Shown: positions 17,090 through 24,404 of the stretch, in pieces
Layout: each line of letters starts with the position of its first letter
How positions within the stretch are numbered: position 1 is the first letter of the stretch
Assembly: GCA_031548885.1 (NCBI GenBank)
Contig: JAVBQO010000004.1
Coordinates: forward strand, 1 to 64,000
DNA: 64,000 nt
Reading direction: 5' to 3'
From: JAVBQO01 sp031548885
GTDB taxonomy: Bacteria > Patescibacteriota > Saccharimonadia > Saccharimonadales > Saccharimonadaceae
Program-made: the position numbers and the translations under genes
The notes under the pieces: model-generated
Told to the model about the DNA's origin: nothing
What the model saw: only the letters and a program-made list of their open reading frames with translations
Database searches by the model: none

Positions 17090-17167
17090 GTGCCCGTAGC
17101 TCAGTTGGATTAGAGCGTTGGTTTCCGGTACCAAAGGTCGTAGGTTCGAATCCTATCGGGCATACCA
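17090..17167 (+). tRNA. tRNA-Arg (anticodon CCG)
   Basis: Acceptor GTGCCCG/CGGGCAT (terminal G-U pair), anticodon arm TTGGT-TTCCGGT-ACCAA and encoded CCA. A TATAAT at 17072-17077 lies 12 nt upstream. The gene ends 3 bp before the convergent DUF1048 stop. Confidence 0.94.
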
Positions 17168-17170
17168 GAA

Positions 17171-17512
17171 TTATTTTTTGCCAAGTTTTTTCGCAACATC
17201 ACGATTCAATCCATCGTGCAAATTCCCGGCGTACGTTTTCGCATTGCTCAACAGCTCGTCGGCGAATGCTGCTACGTCGTTACCGGTGACTTCTAAAACC
17301 GATTTTCCTTCGGCGGCGCCGGTTTCGAACAGGTCGATCAATTCGTATTGGATCTGCAACATATCCATGCCGCTGCCCGCCGCGAAATGCCACATGTATT
17401 TTTGGATTTTTTCGTAGACAAATTGATAATCGCGCGGCAGTTTTTTGACTCGCGCCATCATTTGGCGGTATTCTTTTTTGTCGCCGATGATTTTCTCAAA
17501 TATTTTAAGCAT
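17171..17512 (-). CDS. DUF1048 family protein
   Basis: 113 aa, mostly helical and cytoplasmic. It opens with KIFEKIIGDKKEYRQMMARV and continues with LPRDYQFVYEKIQKYMW, both typical of DUF1048, a small protein usually encoded next to PadR regulators. The ATG directly follows the PadR TAG, with AAGGAG inside the last PadR codons as its SD. It is probably a partner or target of that regulator. Confidence 0.82.
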   Translation of the reverse strand: MLKIFEKIIGDKKEYRQMMARVKKLPRDYQFVYEKIQKYMWHFAAGSGMDMLQIQYELIDLFETGAAEGKSVLEVTGNDVAAFADELLSNAKTYAGNLHDGLNRDVAKKLGKK

Positions 17513-17863
17513 CTAATTCTCCTTTAATATGTTAATTTTCGCAGCAACAAAATCCCATTTTTTCCAAAACAATTTCAATTCGCGCCGCCCCGCATCGTTC
17601 AGCGTGTAGAATTTTCGCGGCGGGCCGATATCGGACGGTTTTTTCTTGGCTTTTACCAAACCATTTTTTTCCAGTCGTAGCAAAATCGTATATACCGTGC
17701 CTTCGACAACATCGGTGAATCCCAATGTGTTTAGCTCGCGCGTGATTTCGTAACCGTACGTTTCGTCGCGGTCGACGATTTCCAGCACGCAGCCTTCCAA
17801 CACGCCTTTTAGCATTTCGGTTAAATTTTCTATAATCGTTTCCTTTCCGTTATGACGGTACAT
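17513..17863 (-). CDS. PadR-family transcriptional regulator
   Basis: About 116 aa winged-helix repressor: GVLEGCVLEIVDRDETYGYE, then VVEGTVYTILLRLEKNGLV (recognition helix and wing) and a C-terminal dimerisation helix. I took ATG 17863 (MYRHNGKETI). However, a good SD (GGAAAGG) lies inside this N-terminus, just before an ATT codon that matches where family members usually begin, so a shorter protein with a rare ATT start is possible. A longer frame up to 17950 runs through the probable operator and is unlikely. Confidence 0.8.
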   Translation of the reverse strand: MYRHNGKETIIENLTEMLKGVLEGCVLEIVDRDETYGYEITRELNTLGFTDVVEGTVYTILLRLEKNGLVKAKKKPSDIGPPRKFYTLNDAGRRELKLFWKKWDFVAAKINILKEN

Positions 17864-17873
17864 AGTATCGCCG

Positions 17874-17899
17874 ACTACTGCTATATCGTAGCACGTAGT
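17874..17899. promoter_or_regulatory. inverted repeat, candidate PadR operator
   Basis: ACTAC (17874-17878) and TGCTA (17879-17883) are mirrored by TAGCA (17889-17893) and GTAGT (17895-17899) around the centre TATCG. The dyad lies just upstream of the padR start, in the promoter region, as expected for autorepression by PadR. Confidence 0.5.
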
Positions 17900-17957
17900 A
17901 GAAAAGTTTGTCAACAATTTCGCGTTCCATGAGGTCGTGCTATAATGCAAAGGTTGC

Positions 17958-18034
17958 GCACCCGTAGCTCAGCGGATTAGAGTACTTGGCTTCGAACCAA
18001 GTGGTCGCAGGTTCGAATCCTGCCGGGTGTACCA
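17958..18034 (+). tRNA. tRNA-Arg (anticodon TCG)
   Basis: Acceptor GCACCCG/CGGGTGT, anticodon arm CTTGG-CTTCGAA-CCAAG and encoded CCA. A TATAAT at 17941-17946 is 11 nt upstream. Confidence 0.95.
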
Positions 18035-18048
18035 GTCATTATTCAACC

Positions 18049-18076
18049 AAAAACCGCCGCGAAAACGGCGGTTTTT
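18049..18076. terminator. bidirectional terminator
   Basis: AAAAACCGCCG-CGAAAA-CGGCGGTTTTT, a perfect stem with A and T tracts at both ends. It serves the tRNA-Arg (plus) and the convergent DUF5684-like gene (minus). Confidence 0.9.
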
Positions 18077-18090
18077 CGTACCAAATTTAC

Positions 18091-18591
18091 TTACGCTTTC
18101 GCTCTGTCTGGCGCTGATGTCGGCGGCATGACCTCTGGCGTCAAGCTTTTCGCGCCCTTGCTGTCGTCCCATTTCGAACTGTCGAGGCCCAAAATACCGA
18201 GCCAGACGATTTCTAGGAATATGAACAGCACGACCCATACGCCGTCTTTGCTGAGTTTCAGTCCGATATTGTACGCAGCGATACACAGAAATACTAGCGA
18301 AGCAATATTGACGAATGGAATGAACGCCAAGATTACCCACCAGCCTGGCTGGCCGCCCAACTGGAGCATTTTCCACATGTTGTACGCCGGCACCCAAGCT
18401 TTCCATCCAGCGACGCCAGCCTTTTTGAACAACATCATCATGAACCACGAAGTCAAAACGTACGATCCGATAATGAATATGACATAAAAAATCATCATTC
18501 CCGCCAAAACGCCCGCATCGACATCATTGGTCGTCGTCGTGTACGTCGTATAAGTTGTGTACGTCGCCGCTAATTGTTCCAAAAACTGCAT
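18091..18591 (-). CDS. DUF5684-like membrane protein
   Basis: 166 aa. A Thr/Tyr-rich N-terminus (TYTTYTTYTTTT) precedes about four helices. The segment KKAGVAGWKAWVPAYNMWKM is the conserved DUF5684 hallmark, and GWWVILAFIPFVNIASLVFL matches the next helix. The tail is cytoplasmic. The GGAGG SD 5-6 nt before ATG 18591 sets the start; the longer frame is antisense to folD. Function unknown. Confidence 0.75.
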   Translation of the reverse strand: MQFLEQLAATYTTYTTYTTTTNDVDAGVLAGMMIFYVIFIIGSYVLTSWFMMMLFKKAGVAGWKAWVPAYNMWKMLQLGGQPGWWVILAFIPFVNIASLVFLCIAAYNIGLKLSKDGVWVVLFIFLEIVWLGILGLDSSKWDDSKGAKSLTPEVMPPTSAPDRAKA

Positions 18592-18666
18592 AAATCCTCC
18601 TAATTTATTCTTGCCTCTATCATACCGCACGTGGCGAGTTTCGCAAATATTTTGTATAATGACACG

Positions 18667-19479
18667 GTGAAAATTCTTAACGGCCGCGATCTCGCGGATT
18701 TTATCAAAGAGCGTCAAGCCAAGCAGGTTCGCGCCCTGCGCCAAGCCGACCACGTTTTTCCGAAATTAGCCGTCGTGCAAACCATAGACAATCCGGTGAT
18801 TGACACGTATGTTCGGCTGAAACGCACCTATGGCGCTGACATTTTGATCGATGTCGACGTTTACAAAATTTCGCAGGAAAAGGCGAGCGCCAAAATCGCC
18901 GAACTAAACGCCGACGATTCGATCCACGGCATCATCGTGCAATTGCCGCTGGAAAACCCTGGCGAAACCGACCAGTTGGTCAATCTGGTGGCGGGCAACA
19001 AAGACGTCGACGCGCTGGGTGAAAACGCTCAATTTGATCCGGCAACACCGATGGCGATTAATTGGTTGCTGGCTGGCTACAACATCGAATTGTTGCGAAA
19101 AAACGTCGTGATTGTCGGCAATGGCCGGTTGGTCGGTGCGCCGCTGGCCAAAATGTGGCGCAATTCTGGTGTCGATGTCACGGTGGTTGATCGCAACACC
19201 GAAAACATGCGCGAAACTATTTCGCGGGCTGATGTTGTGGTTGCGGCGACCGGCGTGCCGGGCTTGATCGTGTCGGACATGATAAAAGTCGGCGCTGTCG
19301 TCGTTGACGCCGGAACCGCCAGCGAAAGCGGCAAAATCGTCGGCGACATCGCGCTAGACGTACGCGCTCGGGGCGATTTGACGATCACGCCCGAAAAAGG
19401 CGGCGTCGGCCCGCTGACAATCACAGCGCTGTTCGACAACGTGATTCGCGCCGCACGAAAAACCGTTACGGTAGATTGA
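18667..19479 (+). CDS. folD: FolD, methylene-THF dehydrogenase/cyclohydrolase
   Basis: 270 aa bifunctional one-carbon enzyme. Active-site Tyr/Lys lie in TYVRLKRTYGADI, followed by IVQLPLE and the NADP-binding loop VIVGNGRLVGAPLAKMW (most FolD proteins have GRSxIVGxP here). GGVGPLT closes the cofactor site (usually GGVGPMT). Start GTG 18667 is exactly 6 nt after TATAAT (18655-18660), a clear leaderless GTG start. The 3' end overlaps the convergent receiver gene by 14 bp. Confidence 0.93.
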   Translation: MKILNGRDLADFIKERQAKQVRALRQADHVFPKLAVVQTIDNPVIDTYVRLKRTYGADILIDVDVYKISQEKASAKIAELNADDSIHGIIVQLPLENPGETDQLVNLVAGNKDVDALGENAQFDPATPMAINWLLAGYNIELLRKNVVIVGNGRLVGAPLAKMWRNSGVDVTVVDRNTENMRETISRADVVVAATGVPGLIVSDMIKVGAVVVDAGTASESGKIVGDIALDVRARGDLTITPEKGGVGPLTITALFDNVIRAARKTVTVD

Positions 19480-19846
19480 GCGTTTGTTTGACGCGCTCGA
19501 CGACTTGGCGCGGCGTCAGATCGGCCTTGACGATATAGCTTTCGATGCCTAGTCGCCCGAGGTCTTTCGGCGCTTCTTCTTCGCCCAGATTGGTCAAAAT
19601 AATCACCGGGATATCAGCGCCGTCAGGCAACGCGCGGATATTTCGCAACGCCTCGACACCGTTCATCTCCGGCATTTGCATGTCAAGCAAAATCAAATCA
19701 GGTTTTTTGGTGGCTACCAAATCGACGCCGGTCCTACCGTTCATCGCCACATCGACGTCGAAACCTTCGGATTCGAATTTCATCCGATACATTTGCGAAA
19801 TAATTGGGTCGTCCTCGATGATTGCAATTTTTGTACTTTTGTTCAT
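19466..19846 (-). CDS. stand-alone response-regulator receiver protein
   Basis: 126 aa CheY-like domain with no output domain. The acidic pair EDD lies at about 11-13, the phosphoacceptor Asp in LILLDMQMPEMNG, the switch Thr in VIILTN and the Lys in YIVKAD. A TATAGT box lies 5 nt before the ATG. A hybrid-less histidine kinase is encoded at 20950 and is the obvious partner, although on the other strand. Confidence 0.9.
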   Translation of the reverse strand: MNKSTKIAIIEDDPIISQMYRMKFESEGFDVDVAMNGRTGVDLVATKKPDLILLDMQMPEMNGVEALRNIRALPDGADIPVIILTNLGEEEAPKDLGRLGIESYIVKADLTPRQVVERVKQTLNLP

Positions 19847-19890
19847 AATTAACTATAATTGTATCAAACGACTTTAATTGCGAGAATACC

Positions 19891-20940
19891 ATGAGCTCGA
19901 TAATTGCGAAAAAGCGGGAGAATCAGATCGAGGTGGGGCGTAACTTTGTCAAAATTGACGATCCGTTCGAGACGACGCATGGTCGAAAGTTGGTCGATGA
20001 TTTGATTGCGAAAACCACGCAACTGGCCGATTCGTACCGCGAGAGTTTGGGTATCACGACGCCAGTCTCAGAAATTCCGCGTGGCCGATTTGCTGACAAA
20101 AATAACTGGGGTTTGCGATACATTATCAATTCTGTGCCGGGATTTGAATATTGGTTGGATACGGCGGCGACGGCGACGACGGTCGATACGCTGTACGATC
20201 CGGAAAACGCCACGATGTCGAATGGCGAAAAGCTTGGCTCGCACTTGTCGGAACTGATGACGAATTGCGCCGATGCCAAGGGCATTCGGTCCCGCGCCAA
20301 AATACTAGCTGATTTGATGTCGCGTGATGTCGTGATCGACGAAAAGTGGCTCAGTTTGGCGTGCGGCAACGCGCATCCGATTCTGAATGCGGCCGAACGA
20401 TCTGACGCTAGTCCGCGTATTACACTGGTCGACTTTAGTTTTGATAATTTGCGGTTTTCGCAGCGCGTCGCGCGTGAACGTGGCATGAAAAGCTTGATCG
20501 ACAAACGGTTATTTCGCGACCTGACATACGAAAAAGGTTTTCGCAAAATTCAACCGCTACGGCAAACTTTCGCGCCGCTAAAATTGAGACAGCGACCAAT
20601 ATTTGGCGTTGGAAAGCTGCGAAAAAGCTATTATGATCGCATTGAATCGTGCGGTTTTTTCGAGTATTTGTCGCCCGAAACGGCGGCGCGATTTGTCAAA
20701 AGATCGTTCGAATTGTTGGCGCCGGGCGGACGTTTTATTTTTAACAACATCAGCGACCAGCATCCGCAGCGAGCTTTTACCGAAGGCGTCATCCAATGGC
20801 CGTTTATCAAATTTCGCGGTGTCGACGACATGATCGAAATCATTCGCATGAGCGGCGTGGAGCTGCTCGACAACAAAGTCGAAGTTTTCGAAGCATCCGA
20901 CTATGTGTGTTTGATGTACGAATTGCGAAAACCGAGGTAG
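19891..20940 (+). CDS. putative SAM-dependent methyltransferase
   Basis: 349 aa. LSLACGNAHPILNAA (about 151-165) reads as a degenerate SAM-binding motif I, ITLVDFSFDNLRFSQ as motif II (acidic residue at the strand end), and LLAPGGRFIFNNISDQ as the post-I/III region of class I methyltransferases. The N-terminal 140 residues are unlike anything I know. It lies directly upstream of the histidine kinase, whose -10 box overlaps this stop codon. The substrate is unknown. Confidence 0.6.
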   Translation: MSSIIAKKRENQIEVGRNFVKIDDPFETTHGRKLVDDLIAKTTQLADSYRESLGITTPVSEIPRGRFADKNNWGLRYIINSVPGFEYWLDTAATATTVDTLYDPENATMSNGEKLGSHLSELMTNCADAKGIRSRAKILADLMSRDVVIDEKWLSLACGNAHPILNAAERSDASPRITLVDFSFDNLRFSQRVARERGMKSLIDKRLFRDLTYEKGFRKIQPLRQTFAPLKLRQRPIFGVGKLRKSYYDRIESCGFFEYLSPETAARFVKRSFELLAPGGRFIFNNISDQHPQRAFTEGVIQWPFIKFRGVDDMIEIIRMSGVELLDNKVEVFEASDYVCLMYELRKPR

Positions 20941-20949
20941 AATAGAACT

Positions 20950-23112
20950 ATGACGGTGGGATTATTACTGGCGGCGGCGCTTGCGACACTGTTGCTGGGA
21001 TTCACAGTTTTGATGCGACAGCCGAAAAGTGCGCGAAGCTTTACATTTTTTCTGGCGACATTTTTCGCCAGCGTGTGGACGATCGGTGTTGCGCTGTTTT
21101 TGTCGGTCGACAGTGACCGTGTTTTGATGGCGGTAACGTCGAGCCACTATGTTGCGTCGGCTACGGCGATTTATTGTTTTTTACTTTTCGCATATGCGTA
21201 TAGCGGTGTCAAGATGCGGTTCTCGCTGATTGCGACATCGATTGTTCCGCTGCTAGTTTTCGCAGGAATTATTATTTTTTCGCCGTCGACGATTCTCGAT
21301 AGCGTGACGGTTGGTGTCGGTACTGGCAATACGGCAGACGTGAATACGCCGTTTTATTCTATTTACGCGTTGTTTTTTATTGCGTATTTCGTATGGGCGA
21401 TGATGATTCTGTGGCGGGGGCGCAAACGCGCGAATAACCCTGACAAACGCAATCGCTATGGCTATATCATGCTGGCGTTTTCGGTTGCCGGCGCGATAGG
21501 GATGCTGTTTAACCTGGTCATACCGGGATTTGGAAATTACTCGCTAATTTGGATCGGGCCGCTGGGGCTGTTTCTGTTTTCGTGGGTTTTGTATGTGGCG
21601 ATGGCACGGTACCATTTATTTGATGTGCGAACTGTGGTAGTGAGAATTCTGATGTATGTCTCGATTGTCGGCGCGTTGGGAATTGTCTATTCATTGGTTT
21701 TTTATGTAATCACGACATACTTTCTGCATATGGGCAATACGAGCACGTTGTTTTACATCATCAACGTTTTATTGATGTCGGGCGTGGTAGTCGCGGTCGG
21801 GCCAGTTACGCGTCACATCGGGCCGGTAATTGATAGGTGGTTTCTGCGAGATAACTATGATGCTGACAGATTGATCGCCCGGATCAATTCGATCGCAGTG
21901 CGAATCCATAGTCCACACGAAATGGCGCAGTCCGCCGCGTCAGAAATCGCGAAAACTTTGCATGTGCGACATGTGCGGATGGTGTTCGACGCGCGTGGCG
22001 AAAGTGACGAACTATTGATGAGCGTACCGCGCGGCAAAACACTGGCTTTTGATGACAAAAACACGCTACGTTCGATTGCGGCACATGCCAAAGCGCGTAT
22101 GACCGTCGTCGACGACATCGACAACCAGCCGAGGAGTATAGCCGTTTTTCGCAAATACAATATTGCGGCGCTCGTGGCAATTGGCGGCGATGTGGAATCG
22201 GGTGCACCGCCGAGCGGGCTTATCATTTTGGGGCCGAAAAATCATCACAGTTTATTCGTGCAAAAGGATCGTCAAGCTCTGACGCAGATCGCGAATATTC
22301 TAGCGATTGCTATCGAAAGCGCACGCTACTATCAACGGATTCAAACGTTCAACACGACGCTCAATCACAAAGTCCGCGAAGCCACCGCTGAACTGCGCCA
22401 GAGCAACGCAAAACTCCGCAAACTCGACGAAGTCAAAGACGATTTCATTTCCATGGCGTCACATCAATTGCGTACGCCGCTGACCAGTGTGCGCGGCTAT
22501 TTGTCGATGATTCTAGAGGGCGACATGGGCAAGATTTCCGAAAATCAGCGTCGCATCCTCAGTGAGGCGTACATCAGTAGTAAACGCATGGCGTTTTTGA
22601 TCAGCGACTTTTTAGATGTGTCGCGGTTGCAAACTGGCAAATTTGAATTACAAAAATCGCCAACGCGACTGGACGAAGTTTTGCAATCGGAGATTTCGCA
22701 GCTAGAAATCGCCGCCAGCGCGCGCGATATTAAATTGTCGTACAGCCCGCCGGCCACATTGCCCGAAATGTCGTGCGACAAAAACAAACTTCGTCAAGTC
22801 ATGATGAACATGATCGACAACGCTATTTTCTATTCGCACGCCGGCGGTTCAGTCGAAATCGAACTACATCAACAGCGCGGCAACGTTTATTTCACGGTGC
22901 GTGATCACGGAATCGGTGTGCCGCGGACGGAACAAATGAAACTGTTCGGTAAGTTTTTCCGCGGCTCAAACGCGCGTAAAGTTCGTCCCGATGGTACGGG
23001 AATTGGCTTGTACATGGCGCGAAAAGTTGTGTTGGCGCACGGCGGCTCGATTATTTTCGAAAGCAAAGAAAACAAAGGCAGCACATTCGGTTTTCGCATC
23101 CCGATTGACTAG
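20950..23112 (+). CDS. 7TM-GAF sensor histidine kinase
   Basis: 720 aa. Seven N-terminal helices span about residues 1-265 (7TM histidine-kinase N-terminal type). A GAF-like region covers about 300-460. A short coiled coil (REATAELRQSNAKLRKLDEV) leads to the DHp domain FISMASHQLRTPLTSVRGY (phospho-His near 507). The HATPase domain has MIDNAIFYSHAGG (N box), RDHGIGVP (G1) and GTGIGLYMARKVV (G2). TAGAAT (20938-20943) ends 6 nt before the ATG and contains the stop codon of the gene before. It lacks a receiver; the one at 19466 may serve. Confidence 0.93.
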   Translation: MTVGLLLAAALATLLLGFTVLMRQPKSARSFTFFLATFFASVWTIGVALFLSVDSDRVLMAVTSSHYVASATAIYCFLLFAYAYSGVKMRFSLIATSIVPLLVFAGIIIFSPSTILDSVTVGVGTGNTADVNTPFYSIYALFFIAYFVWAMMILWRGRKRANNPDKRNRYGYIMLAFSVAGAIGMLFNLVIPGFGNYSLIWIGPLGLFLFSWVLYVAMARYHLFDVRTVVVRILMYVSIVGALGIVYSLVFYVITTYFLHMGNTSTLFYIINVLLMSGVVVAVGPVTRHIGPVIDRWFLRDNYDADRLIARINSIAVRIHSPHEMAQSAASEIAKTLHVRHVRMVFDARGESDELLMSVPRGKTLAFDDKNTLRSIAAHAKARMTVVDDIDNQPRSIAVFRKYNIAALVAIGGDVESGAPPSGLIILGPKNHHSLFVQKDRQALTQIANILAIAIESARYYQRIQTFNTTLNHKVREATAELRQSNAKLRKLDEVKDDFISMASHQLRTPLTSVRGYLSMILEGDMGKISENQRRILSEAYISSKRMAFLISDFLDVSRLQTGKFELQKSPTRLDEVLQSEISQLEIAASARDIKLSYSPPATLPEMSCDKNKLRQVMMNMIDNAIFYSHAGGSVEIELHQQRGNVYFTVRDHGIGVPRTEQMKLFGKFFRGSNARKVRPDGTGIGLYMARKVVLAHGGSIIFESKENKGSTFGFRIPID

Positions 23113-23327
23113 CCTCGTAGCGCTGAAAAACCTTGAACCATCAGAAAAACAAACAAGCCGCCGCCGATGACGATGATTGCCGTCCATTTGACCAGTCTTT
23201 TGTGATCGAACAGCCACTGCGAAAAAGCATTACGATTGACAGCGCTGACTTTTCGCACCTGATAACCGGTAACTTTGGCGTCACGACCGGTGTATTTTTT
23301 GGAACGCTTCTTTTTCTGCTTGCTCAT
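23109..23327 (-). CDS. small basic single-pass membrane protein
   Basis: 72 aa. A strongly basic N-terminus (KQKKKRSKKYTGRD) and one C-terminal helix at about 47-68. The stop overlaps the kinase stop (shared CTAG). The N-terminus could bind nucleic acid or rRNA at the membrane, but no family is recognised. Confidence 0.6.
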   Translation of the reverse strand: MSKQKKKRSKKYTGRDAKVTGYQVRKVSAVNRNAFSQWLFDHKRLVKWTAIIVIGGGLFVFLMVQGFSALRG

Positions 23328-23413
23328 ATTTATATGGATTATAGCGTTTTGTGGTGGCTCTTTGCAAACGGCGGATTTTTTGCTACAATACTCCTCTGTA
23401 AAGACATAGACAC

Positions 23414-23488
23414 GGTCCCGTCGTCTAACGGTCAGGACACCAGGTTTTCATCCTGGCAATCGGAGTTCGATTCTCCGCGGGATCACCA
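23414..23488 (+). tRNA. tRNA-Glu (anticodon TTC)
   Basis: Acceptor GGTCCCG/CGGGATC, anticodon arm CCAGG-TTTTCAT-CCTGG and encoded CCA. Its promoter is TTGCAA (23362-23367), a 16-nt spacer, then TACAAT (23384-23389). Confidence 0.95.
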
Positions 23489-23500
23489 AACTAGCCTTAC

Positions 23501-23531
23501 ACGAACCCCGGTTGCCGCCGGGGTTCGTTTT
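23501..23531 (+). terminator. terminator after tRNA-Glu
   Basis: ACGAACCCCGG-TTGCCG-CCGGGGTTCGT, an 11-bp perfect stem followed by TTT. The next 150 bp to 23680 hold no gene I can support. Confidence 0.85.
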
Positions 23532-23680
23532 GTTGTTGCAGAGCAGTCCCGAAGCTTCCACCAAACTGTCCTTACGCAAAACAGCGCGGCGAAATAGGGT
23601 GTCGGTAACAAGACGCTCAACTAAGTCGGCGTCCATTGCAGAAAACACTACCATTATGATAGTGTATAAACAAGGAAATC

Positions 23681-24346
23681 ATGCTAGACGCCTTTTTGTC
23701 GATCGTACCATATTCGCTGGGATTGATCATCTCGCCGATTCCGATCATCGTCATTATTTTGCTATTGGTCGGGAAAAGCAGCCTGCGAAAATCCACGTGG
23801 TTCGCCATCTCGTGGGTCGCGACGACATTCTTGGCCACCTTTTTGATAAGTATACTCATCCAGTCGTTGCAAAAAACGACGGGTGACGCGTCGTGGAAAT
23901 CGACCGCCGCGCTGGTCGTTGGCATCATATTGATTATCGTTGCGGCGTATATCGGCCGAACAGCGATTCGGATTCGTCGCCGCGGCCGGCCGCGCACGCC
24001 GGAATGGTTGAAAGCGATCGACGACGCGCCGGCGCTACGCGTGGCGTTGTTCGGCATGATTCTGGTGGTGTTCAACCCGGTGAATTTGTCGATGATTTTT
24101 GCGGCGGCCATTGGTTTGTCGGCGACGGATTTGGCGAACGACCAGATGGCGATTGTGGCGGCGCTGTTCGCGATTTTGGGAAGCATTTCCGTTTTGATAC
24201 CGTATCTCGTCGATTTGATAGCTGGTGCGCGAGCGGAAAATTTTCTGCATACGCTGCGAAAGTTTTTGATTCGCAACAACGGGCGGCTATCGTTTTGGTC
24301 GACGCTGGCGTTTGGCGTGTTTTTCGTGGTCAAGGGGCTTGGTTAA
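23681..24346 (+). CDS. GAP-family (Sap/SfLAP-like) membrane protein
   Basis: 221 aa with six predicted helices. The opening PYSLGLIISPIPIIVIILLL, the later LFGMILVVFNPVNLSMIFAA with its conserved NP.NL, and the ISVLIPYL segment match the GAP/Sap family (LysE-like superfamily), best known from mycobacterial lipid export. An AAGGAA SD precedes the ATG. The family is common in Actinobacteria, the usual hosts of Saccharibacteria. Export of a lipid or amino compound is a guess. Confidence 0.7.
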   Translation: MLDAFLSIVPYSLGLIISPIPIIVIILLLVGKSSLRKSTWFAISWVATTFLATFLISILIQSLQKTTGDASWKSTAALVVGIILIIVAAYIGRTAIRIRRRGRPRTPEWLKAIDDAPALRVALFGMILVVFNPVNLSMIFAAAIGLSATDLANDQMAIVAALFAILGSISVLIPYLVDLIAGARAENFLHTLRKFLIRNNGRLSFWSTLAFGVFFVVKGLG

Positions 24347-24404
24347 AAACCGGCAAAATGATATTATAAACGCAAGTGCAATAAAAATAAAAACAAGGAC
24401 AGCT

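Noticed and set aside
23448..23654. Minus-strand open frame across tRNA-Glu
   Set aside because: Its last third is the antisense of the tRNA (typical RRIELRLPG-like shadow) and it has no SD or -10 box in place.
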